From the NCBI RefSeq assembly GCF_038397775.1, contig NZ_CP151650.1:1426001-1490000 (forward strand): a stretch of 64,000 nt of DNA, given 5' to 3'. The stretch is from Pseudomonas sp. RC10 (GTDB taxonomy: Bacteria > Pseudomonadota > Gammaproteobacteria > Pseudomonadales > Pseudomonadaceae). This document shows, piece by piece, positions 1 through 8,030 of this stretch. The notes under the pieces are model-generated. The model had not been told where the DNA came from and ran no database searches. It was given only the letters and a program-made list of their open reading frames with translations. Made by a program: the position numbers and the translations under genes. The first letter of the stretch is position 1. Every line of letters starts with the position of its first letter.

Positions 1-694
1 CTGCGCGTTCCTTGCCTTGAGACTCAATCGGCGTCAGCAACTGGATGTGTACGTCGCTGACTTCGTTGGCGAACAGGCGACGCAGGTGCGACAGCAGGTC
101 GTCATCGCCAATGAATGGCGCGATCTGATCCGTCTTGCCATCACGCAGGTACTGAATCGCGACCGGTTGAATCGCCACGCCAGTCTCGATTGCACTCGAC
201 AGCAAGCGACCGTGGAATGTGCGCAGGCTGCGACCATCGGTGGTGGTGCCCTCGGGGAAGATCACCAGCGAATGATTGCCCTGCAGGTGTTGGCCCATTT
301 GCTTCTGGATCAACTTGCTGTCGCCCGACCCGCGACGAATGAACAGCGTGCCCGCTTTCAGCGCCAGCCAACCCGCCACGGGCCAGGTGCGCACTTCAGC
401 CTTGGACAAAAACGACAACGGGGCGAGTTGGCCCAGCAGGGCAATGTCGGTCCACGACACATGGTTGCAGACCCACAGCGTCGGCTGGCCCGGCAAATGG
501 CCGCTGACCTTGACGCGGAACGGCAGGGCACCGGTCAGGCGCGCCATGAACCAACTGGTCCAGCGCTGACGACGGGCCATGGAGTTGCCGATGCGCAGGC
601 GTTCCATCAGGGCGAAGGTGCCCGCGATAGTCAGGCCCAGCGCGATGACCCCGAGCACGCGGATGACTCGCGCATGACTGCGCAGCGTGCTCAT
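1..694 (-). CDS. olsA: Lyso-ornithine lipid O-acyltransferase (PlsC family), 3' end outside window
   Basis: The protein acylates the hydroxyl of lyso-ornithine lipid, the second step of ornithine lipid synthesis at the inner membrane. About 231 residues are visible. A hydrophobic N-terminal segment is followed by the acyltransferase box I NHVSWTD (H-x4-D) and box III FPEGTT, both typical of the PlsC family. The ATG at 692-694 shares one base with the stop of the upstream olsB gene (TGATG), so the two are translationally coupled. The family assignment is clear from the motifs. The OlsA role rests on the olsB neighbour, because PlsC homologues otherwise act on lysophosphatidate. The C-terminus runs off the left edge. 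Confidence 0.85.
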   Translation of the reverse strand, partial: MSTLRSHARVIRVLGVIALGLTIAGTFALMERLRIGNSMARRQRWTSWFMARLTGALPFRVKVSGHLPGQPTLWVCNHVSWTDIALLGQLAPLSFLSKAEVRTWPVAGWLALKAGTLFIRRGSGDSKLIQKQMGQHLQGNHSLVIFPEGTTTDGRSLRTFHGRLLSSAIETGVAIQPVAIQYLRDGKTDQIAPFIGDDDLLSHLRRLFANEVSDVHIQLLTPIESQGKERA

Positions 695-1449
695 CACACG
701 GCTGCCTTGAAGTGGCGAGCGTAGCGCGGGCACAGCTCGTCGCGCTTGAGCAGGATGAACACGTCGGCGACCTGGAAATCCTCGTCCCAGCACGGCTCGC
801 CGCAGATTTTCGCACCCAGGCGCATGTAGGCCTTGAGCAGCGGCGGCATTTCGCAGATCACGTTGTTTGGAAGGTCGAGGTTCGGCAGCGGATTTTTTGG
901 CTCTGCACGCAGATGCTCGGTGCTCAGATAACGCTCGCGCAGGCGCTGCATGATGGCGTGGGCCTGAATGCCGCCGTCTTGCATCGGAATGCTCGCGCAG
1001 CCCATCAGGTAGCTGTAGCCGCCTTCGTTGAGGACTTCGGCCAGCTCGCTCCACAGCACGGCGATGGTGCCGCCGTTACGGTAGGCCGGATCAACGCAGG
1101 TGCGACCCAGTTCGAGGATCGGGCCTTGCAGATGGCCGAGGCCGTGGAGGCTGAATTCTTCTTCGCTGTAGAACCGGCCCAGGGTGTTGGCAGCCTTGTG
1201 GTCCAGCAGGCGCGTGGTGGCGACAAGGCGACCGCTGTTGAGGTCGCGCACACCGATGTGCATGCAATGTACGTCGTAATCGTCGATGTCGAGGCCCAGT
1301 TCAGCGCCCTTGAGTTTGGCGTTGAATTCGCCGCTGAACACACTGAAGCGCAACGCCTGTGCTTCCTGCATGGCGTCTGGCCCGATCAGGCGTTCGGCCT
1401 GCAGGCGACGGTCGGAGGAGGTGTCTCGAATGCTGGCAATCTGAGTCAT
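694..1449 (-). CDS. olsB: L-ornithine N-alpha-acyltransferase
   Basis: The protein transfers a 3-hydroxyacyl chain from acyl-ACP to the alpha-amino group of ornithine, the first step of ornithine lipid synthesis. It is a 251-residue GNAT-fold protein. The segments [19 protein letters not shown] near the N-terminus and [15 protein letters not shown] in the middle are characteristic of the OlsB/hemolysin-like acyltransferase family. I start it at the ATG at 1447-1449 ([12 protein letters not shown]) rather than 57 bases upstream, because the extra residues are atypical and the family begins near here. It overlaps olsA by one base, and the pair forms an operon. Such lipids replace phospholipids under phosphate limitation in many Pseudomonas, but no convincing Pho box was seen. 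Confidence 0.9.
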   Translation of the reverse strand: MTQIASIRDTSSDRRLQAERLIGPDAMQEAQALRFSVFSGEFNAKLKGAELGLDIDDYDVHCMHIGVRDLNSGRLVATTRLLDHKAANTLGRFYSEEEFSLHGLGHLQGPILELGRTCVDPAYRNGGTIAVLWSELAEVLNEGGYSYLMGCASIPMQDGGIQAHAIMQRLRERYLSTEHLRAEPKNPLPNLDLPNNVICEMPPLLKAYMRLGAKICGEPCWDEDFQVADVFILLKRDELCPRYARHFKAAV

Positions 1450-1821
1450 GTGGCGTCTCCGTGGGCCAGCCTTGGTCCAGGCCGGTCGACTGATGATTCG
1501 AAGCATTGCTGTACGAATGCAGGCTAGGGAGGGCCGATGTCATGACTATTAAGCTTTGGTGATGGTTGCGTGACAGGGTTCGAGACGCATGGAGAAGGGC
1601 TGGCTGCACGCACGATCATCTGTGGGAGCGAATTCATTCGCGAAAGATTTCACAGGCGACGCAAATGTGTCGCCTGCGCTAGCGGCTCGCGAATGAATTC
1701 GCTCCCACAGGAAGATTGCGTGCCGCTGCTGATGCCGCGGCGGTCGCGTCGCTACGGGAATACCCTGCGCTGTCATCATTGCCTGCTAGGGTTTTGAGCA
1801 TCCTGCATTCGAGACCCGTTC
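1450..1821. other. Intergenic region between divergent olsB and serine hydrolase genes
   Basis: No gene is visible in this 370-base stretch. It contains the divergent promoters and one Pseudomonas-type inverted repeat, listed separately at 1621-1709. The rest shows no recognisable regulatory site. Confidence 0.6.
1621..1709. repeat. REP-like intergenic inverted repeat
   Basis: The left arm TGTGGGAGCGAATTCATTCG at 1621 is repeated in inverse at about 1688-1709 (ending GAATTCGCTCCCACA), around an inner GTCGCCTG pairing. Related elements lie at 49492-49576 and 59914-60002. This is the common short imperfect-palindrome class scattered between genes in Pseudomonas. Confidence 0.8.
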
Positions 1822-2910
1822 ATGCGCCGTCTGCTGTTCACGCTTTTCCTTTTTCTGATCGCCTGCCAGACCGCTGCCGAAACGTGGCCTGATGAGCAAT
1901 GGCCCGCGCACCCCTTGGCCCCAAGCGCGGCGCTCAATGATCTTGAGGCGTATGCCTTCCCGCCCCGCGACGAGCAAACGCGCAAGGGCATTCGCACCGA
2001 CGCGTTGTTGATCATTCGCAACGGCGAGGTGGTCTACGAGCGCTATGCGGGCGTCACCAAGGCCGAGACGCCACACCTGACCTGGTCAATCAGCAAGAGC
2101 ATTCTCGCGACGGTGCTCGGTGTGGCGTTCGGTGAAAACCGCTTCACGCTCAGCGATCCAGTCGCTAGGTTTTACCCGCCGTTCAACACTCACCCGGACA
2201 TCAAGATTCAGGACCTGCTGCACTGGGCCTCGGGCCTGGACTGGCAGGAGGATTACGAATACGCGCCGCTCAACTCGTCAGTGGTCGCGATGCTCTACAC
2301 CCGTGGTTGCGGCGATATGGCGCGTTTCACCGCCGAGCATGATGTCGCCAGCGCCCCCGGCACGTCCTATCGCTATTCAAGCGGCGACAGCATCGTTCTG
2401 GCCGCAGCGCTGAAAGGCATGGTCGGCGACGCCGCTTACCCGGATTATCCCTGGACCGCGCTGTTCGACCCCTTGGGCATTAACAGTGCCGTCTGGGAAA
2501 CCGACGCCACTGGCACCTTCGTCGGCTCGTCTTACGCTTACATGACGGCCCGCGATCTGGCGCGCATCGGCCTGCTGATGCAGCAAGGGGGTCGTTGGCA
2601 GAATCGTCAGTTGCTGCCCAAGGCATGGGTCGATTTCAACCTCACGCCGTTCGCTTCACAGACGGCCACTCACGAAGCCCCCGGCGGCCATTGGTGGTTG
2701 AACAAAACAGCAGGCGGCCAACCTGGCCCCTGGCCCGACGCGCCGCCCGACACCTTCGCCGGGCTCGGGCATTGGGGACAGGCGCTGTACGTGATCCCAA
2801 GCGCTGGCCTCGTGATCGTGCGTTACGCCGACGACCGCGACGGCAGTTACGACCACGATGAGCTACTCAAACGGGCCCTGAAAGCCGTCACCGGGGAGGG
2901 CGTCCAATGA
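1822..2910 (+). CDS. Secreted serine hydrolase, class C beta-lactamase fold
   Basis: This is a 362-residue member of the serine beta-lactamase/penicillin-binding-protein-like family (esterases, D-aminopeptidases and related hydrolases). The SxxK motif is S89-I-S-K92, the Y-x-S/N motif is Y185-S-S, and the third box is H317-W-G in place of KTG, as in many esterase-like members. The N-terminus is a hydrophobic signal sequence. It includes LIAC, which fits a lipobox, followed by QTAAE, which would also suit signal peptidase I, so the form (lipoprotein or soluble periplasmic) is open. It overlaps the next gene by four bases (ATGA). The substrate cannot be read from sequence, and a true antibiotic-resistance enzyme is unlikely given the unusual third box. 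Confidence 0.8.
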   Translation: MRRLLFTLFLFLIACQTAAETWPDEQWPAHPLAPSAALNDLEAYAFPPRDEQTRKGIRTDALLIIRNGEVVYERYAGVTKAETPHLTWSISKSILATVLGVAFGENRFTLSDPVARFYPPFNTHPDIKIQDLLHWASGLDWQEDYEYAPLNSSVVAMLYTRGCGDMARFTAEHDVASAPGTSYRYSSGDSIVLAAALKGMVGDAAYPDYPWTALFDPLGINSAVWETDATGTFVGSSYAYMTARDLARIGLLMQQGGRWQNRQLLPKAWVDFNLTPFASQTATHEAPGGHWWLNKTAGGQPGPWPDAPPDTFAGLGHWGQALYVIPSAGLVIVRYADDRDGSYDHDELLKRALKAVTGEGVQ

Positions 2911-3245
2911 GCGCGCGTAAAGGCTTACTTCGGCGTCGCCCGTTCAGCAGTGCCGCCATCCTGATCCTGCTGTTTTTGCTGGCCATGATCTGGCCCTGGC
3001 GCGTTCAGTTAGAGGCGTTCCCCACCATCATCAGCGCCTACACCGCCAAGGAATATTGTTCGTGCCGGTATGTGATGAACTACCCCGCGGACTATTGTCA
3101 GGGCTACGTGAAACAGTGGCTGCCGAGCACGCTGACCGAAAGCCTGAATGACAAGCGCATCACCGCCACCGGCATGGGGCGTGAGAGCCGCGCGCAGTGG
3201 CAGGGTGTGCGGCAGGGGTGCCGGCTTGCTTCTGAAGTGCATTGA
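2907..3245 (+). CDS. Small Cys-containing membrane-anchored protein of unknown function
   Basis: The 112-residue product has a basic N-terminus, one membrane segment (about residues 14-32, AAILILLFLLAMIWPW) and a soluble part with five cysteines (EYCSCRYVMNYPADYCQGYV and a later one), so it is probably exported and disulfide-bonded. The start overlaps the stop of the serine hydrolase gene (ATGA), so the two are co-translated. I do not recognise a family. It most likely acts together with the hydrolase at the periplasmic face. The gene ends 25 bases from the convergent RHS gene. Confidence 0.75.
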   Translation: MSARKGLLRRRPFSSAAILILLFLLAMIWPWRVQLEAFPTIISAYTAKEYCSCRYVMNYPADYCQGYVKQWLPSTLTESLNDKRITATGMGRESRAQWQGVRQGCRLASEVH

Positions 3246-3270
3246 TATCCAGCTTCCAAAGTTCATCATT

Positions 3271-6072
3271 TCAGGTGTTGTAACGCTTCGCTTTTTGCGT
3301 AGTGAAATGACGGGGGAAGCGGATTTCAGGTTTGAATAATGTGTTTGTGAGCAGGTGTATTTCGTCAGGCGTAGACATTGCCAGTATTTTGGTTCGATCT
3401 TCTTTGGGAAGCTGACGCGCCTGCAAAATGATCGACAATGCCAACGCGTCCTTCGCTTGGGTTCCCGCGAACATGTGAGCAGGCCGTAATCTGGCAAGAT
3501 CTCTGTTCTCAAGAATGAACTCTCCGAACTCGCTTAACTCAAGTGGGAAGGCAGAACGCGTCTCTGGTTCAAGCTGATCAACCAGGACCATGTGTGAAGA
3601 TTTGAAGTCTTCATCAAAAGGAACACGGAAAACGGTCTTACCATACTGATTTTTCCGCTCTATCAAGTTTTGGCCTGTTTCTAACGCAAAGAATACATAA
3701 CCAAAATTTTGGAACTCGGTTAAGTCTTTATCGAAAGAGTGTCCGGTAACCGGTATGTCATTTGCTTCGAGCCAGCTGCGAGATCTCAACGTCAAACGCT
3801 GTTGTTGATCCAGAATGTCAGGGTTGTCAGTGGCATGAGTTAAGTGGAATTCGGTCGTTTGGTATCCCTGATAGAATTGCTTTTCATCGTCGGTCAGGGT
3901 TTTTAATGATCTCCTTAGGTTGCTGATGTTTTTTTTCATCAGACCTTCTAATGATTCAGGAGCGCGCCCTGCGTTACGCTCCCTGAAACCTGTGAAAAAA
4001 GTGCCCTCGTCATACATAGTACGAGCTTCTCTAAACGCATTATTCTTGTAGCTCTTCATTCTTATCGCATGAGTAATAATCCGGGCGGCCTGATCGGGCG
4101 TCATGCCTTCACCACCCGTGAGATCCATTCTGTTGATCGGGTTATTCATCACGAACGCAAACTGATTCAATCCATCAGCGGTGCCCTTGGGATCGGGGTT
4201 TATCCACCGGCTCAACCATGGCGCGTAATACCTGAGCCCGTAGTAGTACAGTCCTGTCGCATCGCGTTCTTTACCGGAATACCTGACAGTCTTGTATTTG
4301 GCTTCGATTGCGTTGCGCGCAACCCAGTAGGCTGTGCCGCCAAAGGAGTAGTAATTTTCCTGACTGAGCAACGCACTTGCGTGATCGAGTTCGAGTGTCG
4401 ATGAATTCAAAACGTCAGCGATACTGAAACGAATCTGATCGTTAGCAATGCCCTCAGGTTTTCCTGCTCGCCAGTGCAGCACTCGCACGTGGCTATGTCC
4501 CACCTGGATTGAAGCGATATGCAGCAGCTCTCCACCGGGTTCGCTGCGGATCTCCAGGCCCGGCAGATAACGCACTTCGGCGATCAGCCTTCTGTTTTTT
4601 GCCAAGGTGTGACGAATTTTGCGGCAGCGCAGAGCACTACCGCTGTAAACATACACTTCATCGTCTTCGCTGCCGTCCTGATGCTGCACCGCTGTCACAC
4701 GCGTCAGCTGATTGTCGGGGTTCCAACTCAATAATTGCCTGCGCATCAAGCGTTGAAGATTGCCGTTGGCATCAAACCCTTTTTCAAAATCTGCGTCGCT
4801 GTCATCTGCTGAAAGACTGCGATTGCTGTTCGGAGCGATCAGCATGTTTCGAGTGAAAGAGTGCGCGCCGACGTGGCGCATCTGCAGCAGGTTGCCACCC
4901 TCGTCGTACCGAAACGTCTGGGTGTAGTTGCTCAGTTGCTCTGGATTGAGCGGTAGACTGCCCAAGTCTGGCAAGGCAGGGCCGTGGCTAGCTCCATTCG
5001 AGACTTCACGCCCAGTCGCCCCTATGAGTTGGTACAGACTGTCATAGGTGTAACGGCTCACCGGCTCGGTTTTCTGATTGGCGAAGAAGCGTACTGGCTG
5101 AGCTCTATCCTCGATTTCGATAGCGTTTCCTACAGGGTCAAATTGATAGTTCAAATCCTGTAGCACGGCTGCGTCGCTTCTTTGAGTGCGAATCCTCACC
5201 CTTCGTCCAGTCTCGGGTTCGTACACATGGAGCGTCTTTACACCATTGCCCAAACGCTCGATTTCAATCTGGTCTTCTGCGTTATACCTCGCCTCCGCGA
5301 GCACTGATTGAACGCTATCCCGTCCTGCCAATTGCAAGCGGATTTCTTTGGGCAAGCCGCAGATAGTCTGCGAATACCAGCGCTGATTGCCGACGGCATC
5401 TGTCTGGCCGGTAATAGAGGAGGTGGCATCGAATCGTGTCGAGGTGACAAACGCCTCAACGGGCTCATGCAGCGCATCGCGCTGGGTCATATCCGCGGGC
5501 CAATCCGGCGCGTGCAGTTCACTCAGAAATTGCCGTCTCTCGACCATCGTGTCTGCGCCCAGGCTGTACTCAACAAAGGTCGAGGTGCCTGCCGAATCGT
5601 CGTGGCGAACCAACTGGCCGCAGAGGTTACCCCGCGACGATTCATGGGAGGCATCGCCGTAAGTGAGGCGCTCAACAATTTTCGATTCAGACTCGCTGGA
5701 ATGTGCGGTGATTTGAATAAGGCGAAGGCACTCATCATGATCGGTTCGGTGATAGCTGCCGCGTGCATCCCAGCTTTCAAGGGTTTGCGCGTCTGCACCT
5801 GGCAGGTGCAGGCGCCAGCCCGCGTCTGTGCTGGTGTCGAGGATGCAAGTGCCTGCGAGCGTGTGGGTGAATGTTGAGTGGGGGGGCAGCGCGTTTGCCC
5901 ATAACCGAGGGTCCCAATCTGCGCCCGGGTGTCCGGAGAGGTTCCACATGTGACGGGTCACGCGTTCATCGGCGATGCCAGCCCCTTCACTCCGGCAGTA
6001 AGAAATGTCTCGCACCAGGAGCGCACGTGGATCGCTTACGCGCAGGTTCGGCGTTCGAGTATCGATGTTCAT
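3271..6072 (-). CDS. TcC-type RHS cocoon protein with OspC/CopC-like ADP-riboxanase tip
   Basis: A 933-residue protein with the length and layout of Tc-toxin C subunits. Residues 1 to about 650 form the RHS/YD shell, with the conserved core signature RYYAPWLSRWINPDP and NNPINRMDLTG that in TccC proteins includes the aspartyl self-cleavage site. The variable tip begins near M657 and runs to 933. The tip carries FHLTHATD (742-749), YVFFALE (792-798), SSHMVLVDQL (825-834), a helix around QAKDALALSIIL and LFKPEIRFPRHF near the end (E916). Their order and spacing match my recollection of Shigella OspC1/OspC3 and Chromobacterium CopC, which ADP-riboxanate arginines of host caspases. The ankyrin repeats of OspC are absent, and the histidine two residues after the conserved Glu is R918 here. 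The tip is visibly more AT-rich than the shell. ATG at 6070-6072 follows AGGGACGTTGGATC. Confidence 0.85.
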   Translation of the reverse strand: MNIDTRTPNLRVSDPRALLVRDISYCRSEGAGIADERVTRHMWNLSGHPGADWDPRLWANALPPHSTFTHTLAGTCILDTSTDAGWRLHLPGADAQTLESWDARGSYHRTDHDECLRLIQITAHSSESESKIVERLTYGDASHESSRGNLCGQLVRHDDSAGTSTFVEYSLGADTMVERRQFLSELHAPDWPADMTQRDALHEPVEAFVTSTRFDATSSITGQTDAVGNQRWYSQTICGLPKEIRLQLAGRDSVQSVLAEARYNAEDQIEIERLGNGVKTLHVYEPETGRRVRIRTQRSDAAVLQDLNYQFDPVGNAIEIEDRAQPVRFFANQKTEPVSRYTYDSLYQLIGATGREVSNGASHGPALPDLGSLPLNPEQLSNYTQTFRYDEGGNLLQMRHVGAHSFTRNMLIAPNSNRSLSADDSDADFEKGFDANGNLQRLMRRQLLSWNPDNQLTRVTAVQHQDGSEDDEVYVYSGSALRCRKIRHTLAKNRRLIAEVRYLPGLEIRSEPGGELLHIASIQVGHSHVRVLHWRAGKPEGIANDQIRFSIADVLNSSTLELDHASALLSQENYYSFGGTAYWVARNAIEAKYKTVRYSGKERDATGLYYYGLRYYAPWLSRWINPDPKGTADGLNQFAFVMNNPINRMDLTGGEGMTPDQAARIITHAIRMKSYKNNAFREARTMYDEGTFFTGFRERNAGRAPESLEGLMKKNISNLRRSLKTLTDDEKQFYQGYQTTEFHLTHATDNPDILDQQQRLTLRSRSWLEANDIPVTGHSFDKDLTEFQNFGYVFFALETGQNLIERKNQYGKTVFRVPFDEDFKSSHMVLVDQLEPETRSAFPLELSEFGEFILENRDLARLRPAHMFAGTQAKDALALSIILQARQLPKEDRTKILAMSTPDEIHLLTNTLFKPEIRFPRHFTTQKAKRYNT

Positions 6073-6264
6073 GATCCAACGTCCCTGTCAGTCTTGATCC
6101 TTTGAGTATAGGGGGCCTGACTCCGAAACCAGTGACGCCGACGGAAGGTTCGTCAAGCCAGGGCGGGCAACAATCGTCTTGCATGCACCCGATTCAGAAC
6201 ATCCCCGTTTGCCTGCGGTCAGACAGCCGGATAAGGTTGCTTCAATCGCGCCGCTGGAGTTCTC

Positions 6265-6846
6265 ATGCCCACTTTCCCCCGCCTGCTGCTGGCCTCGCTC
6301 GCCGTTCTGGCGCTGCCTGCGCAGGCGAATTGGTATCTGGATAACGAGTCGTCGCGACTGTCGTTCATTTCCACCAAAAATGCTGATATCTCCGAGGTTC
6401 ACCGTTTCCTCAACCTTCATGGGAAGGTCGACACCAAGGGTGTGGCCGAGCTTGAGGTCGAGCTGGATTCTGTCAGCACCGGCATTCCTCTGCGCGATGA
6501 GCGACTGCGCAAGCAGCTCTTCGACATCAAGCAATTTCCCGAGGCGACTGTCACGGCGCAACTGGACATGCGACCCATCAACGCCCTTGCACCCGGCGCG
6601 CAGCTCGAACTTCGCCTGCCGTTGAGGGTGCAGTTGCACGGCCAATCGCAACGCTACAGCGCGCAATTGCTGGCGACCCGGCTGGATGAGCGACGCTTTC
6701 AGGTGGTGACGCTTGAGCCTCTGGTGTTGCACGCCGAGGACTTCGGCTTCCTGCCGGGCCTCGACGCATTGCGCAGCGTCGCGAATCTTTCCGCCATCAG
6801 CTTCTCGGTGCCCGTCGGCGCCGTGCTGATCTTCACGGCGCGCTGA
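6265..6846 (+). CDS. Periplasmic YceI-family lipid-binding protein
   Basis: This 193-residue protein has a signal peptide cleaved after about residue 21 (LALPAQA/NW). The mature part begins WYLDNESSRLSFISTK and contains LRDERLRKQLFDIKQFPEAT, the hallmark of the YceI lipocalin-like fold, which binds isoprenoids or fatty amides in the periplasm. It ends two bases before the start of the phospholipase D-family gene, so the two form an operon. This pair sits between two TcC genes and interrupts the toxin cluster with an apparently unrelated envelope function. Confidence 0.85.
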   Translation: MPTFPRLLLASLAVLALPAQANWYLDNESSRLSFISTKNADISEVHRFLNLHGKVDTKGVAELEVELDSVSTGIPLRDERLRKQLFDIKQFPEATVTAQLDMRPINALAPGAQLELRLPLRVQLHGQSQRYSAQLLATRLDERRFQVVTLEPLVLHAEDFGFLPGLDALRSVANLSAISFSVPVGAVLIFTAR

Positions 6847-6848
6847 GC

Positions 6849-8006
6849 ATGAGAGGCGCGATCTTTCCGTGGCGTGAAGACAACCGGTTCAACTTGATGA
6901 TCGACGGCCCCGCGTTCTTCCCCCGCATGATCACGGCCATCGAAAACGCTCAGCAGCAAGTAGAGCTGGAGCTGTATCTGGTGGAAGCGGGCGCCTGCGC
7001 CGAAGCGGTGGTGCAGGCGCTGGTGAATGCCGCGAAACGTGGCGTCATTGTGCGCTGCCTGTTCGATGACTTCGGGTCGCTGGCGTTTACCCTCAGCCTG
7101 CGCACGCGCCTGACCGAAGCGGGCGTGATCCTGCGTTTCTACAACCGCGTGCATTGGCGGCGCGGCATTCGCAATTTTTACCGCGACCACCGCAAACTGC
7201 TGCTGGTAGACAAGGCACTCGCGGTGGTCGGCGGCACCGGGGTCACTGACGAGTTCTGGCGCCCCGATCAAGACGCCAGCGAATGGCACGAAGTCATGGT
7301 GGAAATTCGTGGCCCGATGGTGCTGGATTGGCAAGCGCTGTTCGACCGCCAGTTCCACGCGAATCCTCGCCGCCGCGCGTGGCGACCGGCTGAAAACTTC
7401 GGCCTGCCGCGCTTGCCTAAAGCCCCTGTCAGCGGAGAGGGGCTGGGCCGTGTGGCGTACGCTGATTCACGGCAACACCGCGACATTTTGCAATCGCTGA
7501 TCCGTTCGCTGAACACCAGCAGAAAGCGTATATGGCTGGCGACCCCATATTTTCTGCCCACCTGGAAAGTCCGCCGCGCCTTGCGCCGAGCAGCCTCCCG
7601 AGGCGTTGACGTGCGCTTACTGCTCACCGGGCCGCGCACCGATCACCCGTCGGTACGCTACGCCGGGCACCGCTACTACCCCCGTCTGCTCAAGGCCGGG
7701 GTAAAAATCTTCGAATACCAGCCGTGCTTCCTGCACTTGAAAATGGTGCTGGTGGATGACTGGGTCAGCATCGGTTCGTGCAACTTCGACCACTGGAATT
7801 TGCGTTTCAATCTGGAAGCGAACCTTGAGGCGATGGACCCGACGCTGACGCGGGCCGTGCAGGAGAGTTTCGAGCGGGACTTTCTGGTGAGTAATGAAGT
7901 GAGCCTTGAGGACTGGCAGCGCCGACCGCTGTGGCGGCGAGTCCAGCAGCGGTTGTGGGGTTGGGTCGATCGGCTGGTGGTGAATGCGCTGGATCGTCGG
8001 GGTTAA
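6849..8006 (+). CDS. clsB: Cardiolipin synthase B-like phospholipase D-family enzyme
   Basis: The protein condenses phosphatidyl groups to form cardiolipin at the inner membrane. It is 385 residues long with two HKD motifs of the PLD superfamily: H114-R-K116-LLLV-D121 followed by GGTGVTDEF, and H296-L-K298-MVLV-D303 followed by SIGSCNFD. It lacks the N-terminal membrane segments of ClsA and fits the shorter ClsB class. It starts two bases after the yceI stop. The gene ends 24 bases from the convergent RHS gene. ClsC or another PLD-family transphosphatidylase is the alternative, and the symbol is by best fit. Confidence 0.8.
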   Translation: MRGAIFPWREDNRFNLMIDGPAFFPRMITAIENAQQQVELELYLVEAGACAEAVVQALVNAAKRGVIVRCLFDDFGSLAFTLSLRTRLTEAGVILRFYNRVHWRRGIRNFYRDHRKLLLVDKALAVVGGTGVTDEFWRPDQDASEWHEVMVEIRGPMVLDWQALFDRQFHANPRRRAWRPAENFGLPRLPKAPVSGEGLGRVAYADSRQHRDILQSLIRSLNTSRKRIWLATPYFLPTWKVRRALRRAASRGVDVRLLLTGPRTDHPSVRYAGHRYYPRLLKAGVKIFEYQPCFLHLKMVLVDDWVSIGSCNFDHWNLRFNLEANLEAMDPTLTRAVQESFERDFLVSNEVSLEDWQRRPLWRRVQQRLWGWVDRLVVNALDRRG

Positions 8007-8030
8007 TTGGCTCTCACACGGGCTAAACAT

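Noticed and set aside
712..1527. 271-codon open frame on the plus strand
   Set aside because: It lies antisense to olsB, which has clear family motifs; no ribosome site or homology-like features.
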